64,000 nucleotides of DNA. Source: CALHVX01 sp039198065 (GTDB taxonomy: Bacteria; Pseudomonadota; Gammaproteobacteria; Pseudomonadales; Azotimanducaceae). Each line of letters opens with the position of its first letter. The first letter of the stretch is position 1. The notes under the pieces are model-generated. The model was given only the letters and a program-made list of their open reading frames with translations, was not told the DNA's origin and ran no database searches. The translations under genes were made by a program, and so were the position numbers. Of the stretch, positions 15,981 through 25,779 are shown piece by piece. The stretch covers positions 111,733-175,732 of the forward strand of contig JBCCTU010000009.1 of the NCBI GenBank assembly GCA_039198065.1, given 5' to 3'.

Positions 15981-18900
15981 TCAGCCGAAGCTGCCGAGGT
16001 CCATGAGTTTGCGGACCGTCATGGCCAGCGCCGAAAACTGCTCATCCGGATCGCTCGGTAAGTCTGCAAGCACTACCTGCCAATCAACGACGAACTGTTG
16101 GTGGTTCTGGAGCCAGACCTCAACGGTGGTATCCATGGCCAGCACCGAACAGGTCAGATCGAGCTGTTTGTTGCACAGGTCGTCGAGTAGCGCGTCCCGC
16201 TCCATGGCGTGCCAGTGGCTGTCGGGATTCATACGGGTGAGGTAGGTCGACAACCGATCGAAATCCAGCGCACGGCCCAGGGCCTGAAACACGGGCCCGG
16301 CTCGCGTGACGGGTACCTGGGCGTAGGCGGCCGCTTCCGATACAGCGAGCGCACCGAAGAGCTCAAAGCCGAGTGCGGCAGCGGCGAGTTCACGACCCGC
16401 GGTGCCGAGCTGTTCGCGCCGCGCCAGGTAGGTCTGGCTCTGCTCGTCGGTCAGAAACAGCAGCTCCGGTTCTTTGAGCAGCGCGCGAACGTTGGCCGCG
16501 TAGCGTTCAATCAACTCTGCGGTTAACAACCGGCCCCGATGATGGCGGATCAGCCAACGGGTTGCTCGCCGAACGAAGCGGACCAGGTCGAGCTGACCGC
16601 TTACGCGTTGCTCGTGTTCTGCGCTCAGTCCGTCGTACCAAGCCATGCGCTTACCGAAGTCGAACAGATCGGCCACGACCCAGTAGCCTCTTACAACGTC
16701 GGCGGCACTGCAGCCGACGAATTCCATGATCCGATTTACGAAGGTGATGCCTGCGTTTCCAACGACCTCGTTGGTGACCTGGGTCACCACGATTTCTTCG
16801 CGCAGGCGATGATCGGGGAGGTCGGCCGCAAACTGCGTGGCCAGAGCCTCGGGAAATGCGCTCGCGAGGGCGTTGCCGATGATAGGGTCCTCGGCCAGCT
16901 GCGCACCATCGAGCTGCTGTTTGAGGAGAATCTTGCCGTAGCCGAGCAGCGTCGACAGCTCCGGCAGCAGCAGCCGTGCACCACTTCGGGCTCGCTCAAC
17001 GAGCTGCTCGTCGTCCGGAAAGTCAGCTTCCTGACGACTGAAATCGAGGGCGCGCTCGAGACGCTGGGCGAGGCGGTTGTACTCGTCGACCCGCCCTTCG
17101 CTGTGAGCGCTGGCCAGTGCCAGACAACGGGCCTGCACAAAATTGTTTTCAAGGACCAGGTCGGCTACCGCATCGGCCTGTGATAACAGCAGTTCATCTC
17201 GTGCTTGACCGCTTAGCTCGCCTCGCGCAACGGCGGCGCTGAGCAGAATTTTCAGGTTGACCTCGTGATCGGAGCAGTCCACACCGCCGGCGTTGTCGAT
17301 GAAATCGGCGTTGATCAGACCGCCACCGGCAGCGAATTCGAGTCTGGCCCGGTGCGTTAAACCGAGGTTGCCGCCTTCGCCGACAACGCGGGCGCGCAGG
17401 CGGTTGGCATTGCGCCGCAAGGCATCGTTTGCCCGGTCGCCGACGGATTCGTTGGATTCACTGCTGGCCTTCACGTAGGTGCCGATGCCGCCGTTCCAGA
17501 TCAGATCGAGCGGCGCTTCAAGGAGGCGCGCAATCAGTTCATCCGGTGCCAACGCCGCTTCGTCGATCCCGAACGCGGTTTTCATTTCCGGCGTTATGGT
17601 GATCGACTTCTGGGTGCGCGCGAAGACCCCGCCGCCGTGGGAAATCAGCGCAGCGTCGTAGTCGCCCCAGCCCGAGCGCGGCAGAGCGAAGAGCCGCTCG
17701 CGCTCCAGGAACGCGCGCTCGCAGTTCGGTTCCGGATCGATGAACAGATGCAGGTGGTTAAAGGCGGCAACGAGGGCAATGTGGCGTGATCGCAACATGC
17801 CGTTGCCAAACACGTCACCGCTCATGTCGCCAATCCCAAGCGTTCTTATGGGTTCGGACTGTACGTCCACACCGAGCCGGCGAAAGTGACGCTGTACGGA
17901 CACCCAGGCGCCGCGGGCCGTAATGCCGAGCTTCTTGTGGTCGTAGCCGACGGAACCACCGGACGCAAAGGCGTCGCCAAGCCAGAATCCGGCCTCGAGG
18001 GCGATTTCATTGGCGATGTCCGAGAACGTTGCTGTACCTTTGTCTGCTGCAACGACCAGATAGGGATCGTCCCTGTCTAGACGAGCAACGCTTGGTGGCG
18101 GCACGATGCGGCCCTCGACCAGGTTATCCGTGATCGACAGCAGGGAGCGGATGAAGGCGCGGTACGCATCCTGCCCTTGGGCAAGCCACGCGTCTCTACT
18201 GTCTGCCGGTGCGGCCTTGACGACGAATCCTCCCTTCGCCCCACTCGGCACAATCACCGCGTTTTTTACGATCTGTGCTTTGACCAGGCCCAGCACCTCG
18301 GTGCGGAAATCTTCGAGTCGATCGGACCAGCGGATTCCTCCCCGTGCGACTCGGCTGGAACGCAGATGAACGCCCTCGAGAGAGGGTGAATACACGAAGA
18401 TCTCGAACAGTGGGCGAGGTTGCGGCAGGCTCGAAAGTTCGCTCGCCGCAATCTTGTGGGCGATGGTCTCTGGGTCCGCTAGATCGGTACGGAAATAGTT
18501 GCTGCGGACCGTAGCCTCAATGAGCTCGAACAGGTGCCGGAACACGCGGTCCTCATTGATCAGGGACAGCGTGTCGAGCCACTGTGTGAACTCCGCCGCG
18601 GCGGTTCCGGGAAAGGCGGCGGGATCCAGGCGTTCGGTGAAGCAATCGACCAGCAGTCGTGCGGCCGCCGGGTACTTCAGCAGCGTCATGGCGATGAACG
18701 ACTGTTCGATGCCAAACGCCGCCTGCTTCATGTACCGCGCGTAGGAGCGCAGCAGCGCGACTTCTCGCCACGTCAGTAGTTCGCTGACGATCAACCCGTT
18801 TAATCGGTCACTCTCTGCTTGACCGCCCCACACCGCTCGAAACGCATCTTCGAAGACCGGCCCAACGGCCTCCAGATCGATCGCGGATTCGCGTGCCAGC

Positions 18901-20666
18901 GAAAAGTCTTGGATGTTGAAGCAGTGGGTCGCCGTTGGCAGCCGATAGGGCTGCTCCGACAAAACCTTGAAACCGAAGTGTTCAAGGATGGGCACCAATT
19001 CGGACAGTGGCAGGGCGTCGCCGAGCTTAAATACCTTGAGGTTAACCTGGCTCTCGCTTCGGCCGGCAGCACGATAGAAGCGCAGGATCAGATCGCGGTC
19101 ATCGTTCAATCGCAACAGATGGCCAAGGTCGTAAATGGCGGTCTGTACGTCGAATCGTTCCTGGTAGCTAAGCGGCGGCTCCGGAAAGTCTTCGTGGGTA
19201 ATCAGCTCGGAATGAGGGAATGACTTGCCGTGTACCGCGTTAACGAAGTCGCCTCTCCAGTCCGGCGCCAGCGCGCGGATTTCCGCTTCCAACGCGGTTG
19301 CATCGATACCCTGGGTGTTTTGCGGGTCGACGCGCACGATGTATTGCAGCCGCACGAGGATGCTCTCGCTGAAGAACGGCGTGAACTCGACGTCCAGGGC
19401 CTGGAGCCGCTCGAACAGAAGATCCCGGATTGCCGTGCGGACCCGAGTGTTTAAGGCATCGCGTGGCAGATAGACCATACAGCTGTAGAACATGCCGTAG
19501 CGCCCCCGGGTGAGGTAGGCGCGGGTTTCGCGTCGTTCGTGCAGGTGGGCAATGGACACGGCGTTGCGAAACAGATCCTCGTCGGAGCTCTGAAACAGCT
19601 CGTCCCGGGGGTAGGTGGCAAGGACGGTCGCCAACCCCTTAAAGTCGAAGCTACCGGGGCTGAAAGCTGAGCGGTCGAGAACGCGATGAACCCGCTGCCG
19701 GATCACGGGTATGGTTTCCGGAGCGTCGCGATACACCCGTGAGGTGTAGAGACCGAGGAAACCGTCTTCGCCAACGACGTGACCCTGTTCATCAAACCGT
19801 TTGATGCCGACGTAGTCGGGATACGCCGGTCGGTGCACCTGGGACTTAGTACCGGCTTTGGAGAAGCTCAAGACCGAGGGTTCAAGTAGGAACTGCCGCG
19901 CGTCGTCGCTCAAGTCAGAAAGCGCACGCCGGGACGCCGGCCGCCGTCGCCGCAGCGTGCCAAGGGCCGACTCCGGAACCTGGTCCACCGTACCGTTGCT
20001 GAAATCGAAGCGACGGTAGCCGAGAAACGTGAAGTGATCGTCGCCGAGCCATTCGAGAAACGCTGCGGCCTCCTTGTGCTCGGGCGATTGAGTAGCTGAC
20101 ACGCGGCTACGAACGTCCGCCAGGGCCGCGCGCATCGCTGCGTAGTCGTTCACGCAATCGCTGACCTGCTGCAGCACGCGGGTGAGTTCGGCGCAGAGCT
20201 CCTCGGCTTCCTTGGTGTCGAGCTCGAGGGTTTCCATGGCAATGAGGCTTGCCTTGGTCGTCTCCTCGTTGGGTGCGGTGACTACGGCGTTGTGCAGATA
20301 AAGCAACGGCAGTTCCCGTTCCGACAGCACCATCAGTGCTGAGTCGACGAGAAAGGGCATGTCTGGGTGACGCAGGACGAAGCGAGTGCGTTCGGTTTCG
20401 GTGTCAACGCTGACGGCGACGCGGGATTCGCTGTCGGCGCGATGGAACAGCTCGAAGGTTTCGCGAGTCAGTGCCGCATCAGAGGCCAGTGACCGTTCCC
20501 GGCGTTGCTCGCGAGGTGTGTTGCGCCACAGAGCCAGTGCGAAGTCACCAAGGGACGGATCCGGGTCGGCGGCGTTTTTGAGAACTTCGCCGACGGCTCG
20601 GCCATAGTCCGAATCCAGAGCCGGGAGCTCCGTCGCCATCGTCGGCGCGGCCGGGGAAACGCTCAT
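15981..20666 (-). CDS. gdhB: NAD-specific glutamate dehydrogenase, large (about 180 kDa) type
   Basis: This 1,561-residue enzyme deaminates glutamate to 2-oxoglutarate with NAD+, feeding amino acids into the TCA cycle. The catalytic core is in the middle: RVARGGIRWSDRLEDFRTEVLGL, VIVPSGAKGGFV, the glycine-rich VVGEGGNLGLTHRARLEF and NTAGGVDCSDHEVN-like IDNAGGVDCSDHEVN. Long N-terminal regulatory (ACT-like) and C-terminal helical regions match the usual 1,550-1,620-residue length. I used ATG 20666 because AGGA lies seven bases before it; ATG 20687 in the same frame adds seven residues but has no ribosome site. It is divergent from the gamma-glutamyltransferase gene; both release or use glutamate. 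Confidence 0.95.
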   Translation of the reverse strand: MSVSPAAPTMATELPALDSDYGRAVGEVLKNAADPDPSLGDFALALWRNTPREQRRERSLASDAALTRETFELFHRADSESRVAVSVDTETERTRFVLRHPDMPFLVDSALMVLSERELPLLYLHNAVVTAPNEETTKASLIAMETLELDTKEAEELCAELTRVLQQVSDCVNDYAAMRAALADVRSRVSATQSPEHKEAAAFLEWLGDDHFTFLGYRRFDFSNGTVDQVPESALGTLRRRRPASRRALSDLSDDARQFLLEPSVLSFSKAGTKSQVHRPAYPDYVGIKRFDEQGHVVGEDGFLGLYTSRVYRDAPETIPVIRQRVHRVLDRSAFSPGSFDFKGLATVLATYPRDELFQSSDEDLFRNAVSIAHLHERRETRAYLTRGRYGMFYSCMVYLPRDALNTRVRTAIRDLLFERLQALDVEFTPFFSESILVRLQYIVRVDPQNTQGIDATALEAEIRALAPDWRGDFVNAVHGKSFPHSELITHEDFPEPPLSYQERFDVQTAIYDLGHLLRLNDDRDLILRFYRAAGRSESQVNLKVFKLGDALPLSELVPILEHFGFKVLSEQPYRLPTATHCFNIQDFSLARESAIDLEAVGPVFEDAFRAVWGGQAESDRLNGLIVSELLTWREVALLRSYARYMKQAAFGIEQSFIAMTLLKYPAAARLLVDCFTERLDPAAFPGTAAAEFTQWLDTLSLINEDRVFRHLFELIEATVRSNYFRTDLADPETIAHKIAASELSSLPQPRPLFEIFVYSPSLEGVHLRSSRVARGGIRWSDRLEDFRTEVLGLVKAQIVKNAVIVPSGAKGGFVVKAAPADSRDAWLAQGQDAYRAFIRSLLSITDNLVEGRIVPPPSVARLDRDDPYLVVAADKGTATFSDIANEIALEAGFWLGDAFASGGSVGYDHKKLGITARGAWVSVQRHFRRLGVDVQSEPIRTLGIGDMSGDVFGNGMLRSRHIALVAAFNHLHLFIDPEPNCERAFLERERLFALPRSGWGDYDAALISHGGGVFARTQKSITITPEMKTAFGIDEAALAPDELIARLLEAPLDLIWNGGIGTYVKASSESNESVGDRANDALRRNANRLRARVVGEGGNLGLTHRARLEFAAGGGLINADFIDNAGGVDCSDHEVNLKILLSAAVARGELSGQARDELLLSQADAVADLVLENNFVQARCLALASAHSEGRVDEYNRLAQRLERALDFSRQEADFPDDEQLVERARSGARLLLPELSTLLGYGKILLKQQLDGAQLAEDPIIGNALASAFPEALATQFAADLPDHRLREEIVVTQVTNEVVGNAGITFVNRIMEFVGCSAADVVRGYWVVADLFDFGKRMAWYDGLSAEHEQRVSGQLDLVRFVRRATRWLIRHHRGRLLTAELIERYAANVRALLKEPELLFLTDEQSQTYLARREQLGTAGRELAAAALGFELFGALAVSEAAAYAQVPVTRAGPVFQALGRALDFDRLSTYLTRMNPDSHWHAMERDALLDDLCNKQLDLTCSVLAMDTTVEVWLQNHQQFVVDWQVVLADLPSDPDEQFSALAMTVRKLMDLGSFG

Positions 20667-20816
20667 AGTGTCGTCCTGATGTGTCATAGACAGTGTAGTG
20701 GTCCCATGATGACGGCCTCATTATGACGATGCTTTTGTGATCCGGCCCACGGATTCACCAGCATTCGGCACACTGATCGTGAACTCCCGGGCACTGGGCA
20801 CCCGGATCAGGTCCCC

Positions 20817-22418
20817 GTGTTACCGATCCTGGCGACGGTGTACAGTTCCGCCGTGCTTTCCTTTGACCTTCCCTATCCGTCCCGCCGCGCGCCCGTCTGC
20901 GCTGACAACCTGGTGGCGACCTCGCAGCCCCTGGCGACCCAGGCCGGCATCGATGCACTCCGTCGGGGTGGCAATGCGGTCGATGCGGCGCTGTGTGCCG
21001 CGATCACCCTTACGGTCGTTGAGCCGTGCAACAACGGCGTCGGCAGTGACGCGTTCGCGATGATTTGGGACGGCGCTCGGCTCCACGGCCTGAACGCTAG
21101 CGGACGCGCGCCGGCGCGCATGACGCTGGATCGATACACAGGTCGCACCGTCATGCCGCAGTTCGGATGGGAAACGGTGACTGTTCCCGGCGCCGTAAGT
21201 GCCTGGGGCGTGCTTCACGAACGCTTTGGTCGGCTGCCGTTTTCGAGTTTGTTTGAAGCGGCGATTGGCTACGCCGAAAACGGCTTTCTCGTAGGCCCGG
21301 AAACCGCGCATATTTGGGCCTGGGCGGAGCGCGCAGTGGGCGCGCAGCCGGGCTTCGCCGATCACTTTCTTCCGGCGCCGGCGCCGGGGCAGCGTGTGCG
21401 GCGCCCGGAACTGGCGCGCACGCTCCAGTTGATCGCTGACCAGGGGCCGGATGTGTTTTACCGGGGCGAACTGGCGGAGCGCATGGCCGCTTTTGCCGAG
21501 CAGCACGATGCGCCCCTCGAACGATCGGATCTGGCGGACCATCAACCGCTCTGGGTTGAGCCGATTGATGTACCGTTCCGGGCTTCGCGGATACACGAGT
21601 TACCTCCGAATGGGCAGGGTCTCGCGGCGCTGATCGCGCTGCGCATCCTCGATCGGTTCGATCCGGGCTCCACCGACGATCCCGCAACGCTGCATCGCGC
21701 CCTTGAGGCGATGAAAATCGCCGTCCGAGCGGCCTTTGATCACGTGGCCGATCCCGAACATCTGCGTCACGCTCCGGCAGAGCTGCTCGACGACGACAAC
21801 ATCGGCCGGCTGGCTAAGGGCATCGGAAACCAAGCCGGTGTCGTTCCTCCAGCCCTTCTGCCCACCTCGCGCGACACCGTGTACCTCTGTGCGGCGGATG
21901 AGTCGGGGTTGCAGATCAGTTTCATTCAGTCGAACTATCTGGCGTTCGGTTCCGGTGTGGTTGTGCCGGGAACCGGTATTGCGTTACAGAATCGCGGCGC
22001 TGGCTTCTCCCTTGATCCGGATCATCCGAACTGTGTAGGACCGAGGAAGCGACCGTTCCACACCATCATTCCTGGCTTCATCACCGCCAACGACGCCCCA
22101 AGGGCGTGTTTGGGCGTCATGGGTGGGCACATGCAGCATCAGGGGCACGTGCAGATGGCTACGCGGCTTCTGGATTTTGGTGAAAACCCACAGGCTGCAA
22201 TCGACGCGCCGCGCTGGCAGATCGAACCCGATTTTCAGATCAGCCTCGAACGGGGTTTCCCGACGGCGCTCGTGGCCGATCTCGAGGCCCGCGGTCATCG
22301 ATTGACCGAGCGGCGCGATTACCGGCATTTCGGTGGTGCGCAGATGATTTACAGCACCGGCGATGGCTTGGTGGGGGCAAGTGATCCGCGCAAAGAAGGG
22401 CAGGTCAGTGGCTTCTGA
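20817..22418 (+). CDS. ggt: Gamma-glutamyltransferase family protein, cytoplasmic form
   Basis: A 533-residue Ntn-hydrolase precursor. The N-terminal half has SQPLATQAGIDALRRGGNAVDAALCAAIT and NNGVGSDAFAMIWDG. The expected self-cleavage site is at the Thr of SRDTVYLCAADESG, giving a small subunit that contains SFIQSNYLAFGSGVV and GVMGGHMQ. It transfers or hydrolyses gamma-glutamyl groups of glutathione-like compounds. There is no signal peptide, unlike periplasmic Ggt. GTG 20817 opens the frame, but similarity starts at MLSFDLPYPSRRAP, so GTG 20853 may be the true start. The stop overlaps the start of the next hydrolase gene. Confidence 0.88.
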   Translation: MLPILATVYSSAVLSFDLPYPSRRAPVCADNLVATSQPLATQAGIDALRRGGNAVDAALCAAITLTVVEPCNNGVGSDAFAMIWDGARLHGLNASGRAPARMTLDRYTGRTVMPQFGWETVTVPGAVSAWGVLHERFGRLPFSSLFEAAIGYAENGFLVGPETAHIWAWAERAVGAQPGFADHFLPAPAPGQRVRRPELARTLQLIADQGPDVFYRGELAERMAAFAEQHDAPLERSDLADHQPLWVEPIDVPFRASRIHELPPNGQGLAALIALRILDRFDPGSTDDPATLHRALEAMKIAVRAAFDHVADPEHLRHAPAELLDDDNIGRLAKGIGNQAGVVPPALLPTSRDTVYLCAADESGLQISFIQSNYLAFGSGVVVPGTGIALQNRGAGFSLDPDHPNCVGPRKRPFHTIIPGFITANDAPRACLGVMGGHMQHQGHVQMATRLLDFGENPQAAIDAPRWQIEPDFQISLERGFPTALVADLEARGHRLTERRDYRHFGGAQMIYSTGDGLVGASDPRKEGQVSGF

Positions 22419-23469
22419 TCCGCTTGCGGTGCTTGTCCAGGCCGGTGCCGACGCCTGGTGGTTCGAGTGTGCTGATGGCGCACAGCTGAGGGTGTCGCGC
22501 TATTCCCCCGACCCCACCCCTGACCCCGGTCTCGACCACAGGCCCCGGGGCACGCTGTTGCTGCTGCACGGCTTTGGCGAGTTCACAGAGAAGTATCTGC
22601 CGAGCATCGCCCGGCTGAGGGCACTGGGGTTGGCCGTGTTGACCTTGGACTGGCGTAGCCAGGGTCGTTCGACACGCTACGCCGAATCCGAACGTCGCGG
22701 TTACGTGCGCGATTTCGAGACGCTGCTCGACGACGTGATGGCCTTGGCGCGCGACCCGAGATGCCAAGTGCTGGGCGCGCCGGTGTGGATTCTCGGCCAT
22801 TCCATGGGCGGCATGCTGGCGTTGCGTCTTATGGAACGTTGGACCGCCGTCACCGATGAACCGCAGACAGTGCGCGGCCTGATCTTGTCCGCGCCCATGC
22901 TCGGAATCTATCGCCTGCCGCGATGGTTTCTTGCGGCGGTGGCGCGGGCCCAGGTGTGGCGAGGCAAAGCCGCGGAATTTGCCTGGGGAGCTGGGGAGCT
23001 GGATCCGGACGCCAACGAGAACCGCATTACCAGCGACTCGCAGCGGTTCGCTGAAATCATGAAGCTACTGCGCGACGAGCCACTGCTACGTACCCACGGC
23101 GCGACCTGGGGCTGGTTAAACGCCGCAGCGCGACTTATGAAGGGGGCTCTTAACAAAGCGACGCTCGCGGCCTACGAGCACCCCATCCTGCTCCTGAGCC
23201 CTTCGAACGATGTGATCGTGGACGCGGACCTACACCGGAAATTTGCAGCGCGCTGTTCGGCCTGTCGCTACGTCCAACTCACCGGCAGTTGCCATGAACC
23301 GATGCAGGAACAGGGCGCGATCCAGGACGCGTTCTATACCGAAGTGGAAGCCTTTCTTAATTCCACAGCCGTCGACCCTAAAGCCACCGTTGCTGGTGAC
23401 TCGGCTGCCACCGATTCAAGCGCCGATCACGCGCCGAGTCGTTCGATCACCGCGTCCGCGAATCCCTGA
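22408..23469 (+). CDS. Alpha/beta hydrolase, lysophospholipase/monoacylglycerol lipase type
   Basis: The 353-residue protein has GTLLLLHGFGEFTEKY, DWRSQGRSTRY and the nucleophile elbow GHSMGGMLALRL, then SPSNDVIVD (acid) and GSCHEPMQE (His). This order is typical of PldB-like lysophospholipases and monoglyceride lipases, here probably cytoplasmic. GTG 22408 was chosen since AAGG stands eight bases upstream and it overlaps the ggt stop by 11 bases, suggesting coupling. Its last 43 bases overlap the end of the isocitrate dehydrogenase gene on the other strand, and the C-terminal tail after residue ~320 is low-complexity Ala/Ser-rich. Confidence 0.87.
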   Translation: MASDPLAVLVQAGADAWWFECADGAQLRVSRYSPDPTPDPGLDHRPRGTLLLLHGFGEFTEKYLPSIARLRALGLAVLTLDWRSQGRSTRYAESERRGYVRDFETLLDDVMALARDPRCQVLGAPVWILGHSMGGMLALRLMERWTAVTDEPQTVRGLILSAPMLGIYRLPRWFLAAVARAQVWRGKAAEFAWGAGELDPDANENRITSDSQRFAEIMKLLRDEPLLRTHGATWGWLNAAARLMKGALNKATLAAYEHPILLLSPSNDVIVDADLHRKFAARCSACRYVQLTGSCHEPMQEQGAIQDAFYTEVEAFLNSTAVDPKATVAGDSAATDSSADHAPSRSITASANP

Positions 23470-24455
23470 GTGTCGAGTTCACCGCCGAGGTCGCGCGTGC
23501 GCGCGCCATCGGCCAATGCCGCCCGGTACGCGTCCGTTACCCGCGTCGCAGCCCGGCCGGCGCGGTCGTTGCCTTCGGCATCAGCTAGGTGTTCGAGCAT
23601 CATGACGGCCGACATCAGCAGCGCCAGGGGGTTAGCCACACCTTTGCCGGCAATGTCTGGGGCGGAGCCGTGGACCGCCTCGAAGATCGCTTCCCCTTCA
23701 CCGAAGTTGGCGCCAGGAATAACGCCTAGACCACCGACAAGGCCGGCGCAGAGATCGCTGACGACGTCTCCATAGAGGTTCTCCAGTAAAAGTATGTCGA
23801 ACTGCGACGGGTCCTGGACGAGGCGCATGCAGCCGGCATCAATAATGGCGGACTCGAACTCGATATTCGGGTACTCGCGGTCGTGGATCCGCTGGGCGGC
23901 GCGCAGAAACATGCCGTCTGTCAGCTTCATGATGTTGGCTTTGTGAAACACGGTGATCTTCTGCCGCCGGCGCAGGGTCGCGTAGCGCGAGGACCATCGG
24001 GCGATCCGCGTGCAGCCCTGTTCCGTGGCAACCTTCATGCTCATGACCACACCGGGGGTCACTTCGTTTTCGACGCCGCTGTAGAGCCCTTCGGTGTTTT
24101 CGCGAATGATCACCAGGTTGACGTCGTCGAAGCGCGTTTTCACGCTCGGAATGCTGCGAACCGGCCGCACCGCCGCATAGAGTTCGAAGGTTTTTCGGAG
24201 TTGGACATTGACCGATGAGAAGCCCTTGCCGACGGGCGTGGTGCAGGGGCCCTTGAGCGCCACCTTATGCATTTTAATGGCGTTGATCGTGGTCTCTGGC
24301 AACAACTCGCCGGTTTTCTCCAGGGCGTTGATGCCCGCGAGATGCTCCTGCCACTGGATACCGGCATCGGCGGCATCAAGCACCCGCAGGACGGCCCGGC
24401 TGATTTCCGGTCCGATGCCGTCCCCGGGGATCAGTACAGCTGTGCGATCGGACAT
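23427..24455 (-). CDS. NAD-dependent isocitrate dehydrogenase (IDH/IPMDH family)
   Basis: A 342-residue beta-decarboxylating dehydrogenase: IPGDGIGPEISRAVLRVL, the substrate phosphate/carboxylate loop SSVNVQLRKTFELYA, REN(T)EGLYSGVE, the YxK-like catalytic region TVFHKANIMK, and the metal/cofactor segment LLLENLYGDVVSDL with VHGSAPDIAGKG. The S-N-x3-R loop and length match the mitochondrial-type NAD-IDH rather than isopropylmalate dehydrogenase. It would supply 2-oxoglutarate and NADH. It starts six bases after the thiolase stop codon, so the two form an operon. The 3' end overlaps the hydrolase gene on the plus strand. Confidence 0.9.
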   Translation of the reverse strand: MSDRTAVLIPGDGIGPEISRAVLRVLDAADAGIQWQEHLAGINALEKTGELLPETTINAIKMHKVALKGPCTTPVGKGFSSVNVQLRKTFELYAAVRPVRSIPSVKTRFDDVNLVIIRENTEGLYSGVENEVTPGVVMSMKVATEQGCTRIARWSSRYATLRRRQKITVFHKANIMKLTDGMFLRAAQRIHDREYPNIEFESAIIDAGCMRLVQDPSQFDILLLENLYGDVVSDLCAGLVGGLGVIPGANFGEGEAIFEAVHGSAPDIAGKGVANPLALLMSAVMMLEHLADAEGNDRAGRAATRVTDAYRAALADGARTRDLGGELDTQGFADAVIERLGA

Positions 24456-24461
24456 TGGCCC

Positions 24462-25658
24462 TTACCCCAGGTTCTCAATCAGTGTTCCCGTGCCCAATCC
24501 GCCGCCACAGCACATGCTGATGAGGCCGTACTGACCGCCAGTACGCTTCAGCTCGAACACGGCTTTGGTGATAAGCAAGCAGCCGGTAGCACCAAGGGGA
24601 TGCCCGAGCGCAATAGCGCCGCCGTTGGGATTCACTCGCGCCAGGTCCGCGCCAACGGTCTTAGCCCAACTGAGGACCACGGACGCGAACGCCTCATTGA
24701 CCTCGAAGACGTCGATTTTGTCGATCGTTAGGTCGTTGTCCTGGAGCAGCTTCTGTGTGGCGGGAATGGGCCCTTCGAGCATAAGCACGGGGTCGCAGCC
24801 CACCAGTGCGGTGTCCACCATACGAGCGATGGGCTTGAGGCCGAGCGCCTCGGCTTTGGCGGCGGTCATGAGCAGCACGGCAGCGGCGCCATCGGCGATC
24901 TGCGAGCTGGTGCCGGCGGTATGTATGCCGTCTTCGCGAGCGACGGGCTTAAGTCCGGCCAGCGCTTCGAGACTCGTGTTACGCGGGATTTCGTCGCGGT
25001 CGAAGACCTGGGTAGCGTCGGTTTTTTCGCCGTTCTCATCGAATACGGGAACGGTCAGGGGAATAATCTGATCGTTGAAGTGCCCAGCCTCCTGAGCGCG
25101 CGCCGCGCGAAGCTGTGATTCGAGGCCAAAGGCATCGGTATCGGCGCGGGTAATCTGGTACTTCTCCGCCATTCGCTCAGCGCCTTCGAACTGGCTGGTG
25201 AATTCGTAGTGCTCGAAGTAGCTGCGCGCGACGGGCTTGCCGTACTCGGGTTTCAGCCCGACGGCGTCGGAACCAATAGGAAGCCGGGTCATGTTCTCGA
25301 CCCCGCAGGCCATAACCACATCGGCGACGCCGGACTTGAGGATCGAGTAGGCAAGCCCTGTCGCCTGCTGCGATGAGCCACACTGCGAGTCGATGGTAAT
25401 GCATGGCGTGCTTTCCGCACCGCCCTGGGCGAGCCACGCGGTGCGGGTAATGTTCATCCCTTGAGCGCCCAGCTTGTTGATGCAGCCGCCGACGACCTGT
25501 TCGACCTGCTCACTCGCGACCCCACAGCGCTCGAGGAGTCGTGCCATGGTCTGCCCCAGCGTGTCCGATGGATGGACCCAACCGAGCGACCCTTTCTTGC
25601 GGCCGACTGCCGTGCGTGCAGCGTCGACGATTACAACGTCCTGAGGTTGTGCGCCCAT
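24462..25658 (-). CDS. Acetyl-CoA C-acyltransferase (thiolase)
   Basis: The 398-residue thiolase has all three active-site elements: the acylated Cys in TIDSQCGSSQQA near residue 90, the His in ALGHPLGATG and the C-terminal Cys in CCGGGLGTGTL. GVENMTRLP and NEAFASVVL are also conserved. It splits 3-ketoacyl-CoA in fatty-acid or sterol side-chain breakdown, or runs in the biosynthetic direction. It heads the pair with NAD-isocitrate dehydrogenase. The many acyl-CoA genes in the window fit a degradative role, but chain length specificity is not visible. Confidence 0.95.
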   Translation of the reverse strand: MGAQPQDVVIVDAARTAVGRKKGSLGWVHPSDTLGQTMARLLERCGVASEQVEQVVGGCINKLGAQGMNITRTAWLAQGGAESTPCITIDSQCGSSQQATGLAYSILKSGVADVVMACGVENMTRLPIGSDAVGLKPEYGKPVARSYFEHYEFTSQFEGAERMAEKYQITRADTDAFGLESQLRAARAQEAGHFNDQIIPLTVPVFDENGEKTDATQVFDRDEIPRNTSLEALAGLKPVAREDGIHTAGTSSQIADGAAAVLLMTAAKAEALGLKPIARMVDTALVGCDPVLMLEGPIPATQKLLQDNDLTIDKIDVFEVNEAFASVVLSWAKTVGADLARVNPNGGAIALGHPLGATGCLLITKAVFELKRTGGQYGLISMCCGGGLGTGTLIENLG

Positions 25659-25779
25659 CAGAGATTCTCCCGCGGTGAAGGCCGCATTGTATCAGAGGGG
25701 AGCCCGGGCTCGCCGTGCTGTTCCCGGCAAGCTGCGCTGTGGCCGCTCGCTGCAAACTGAGCCGCTTTTGCCGTATTCC

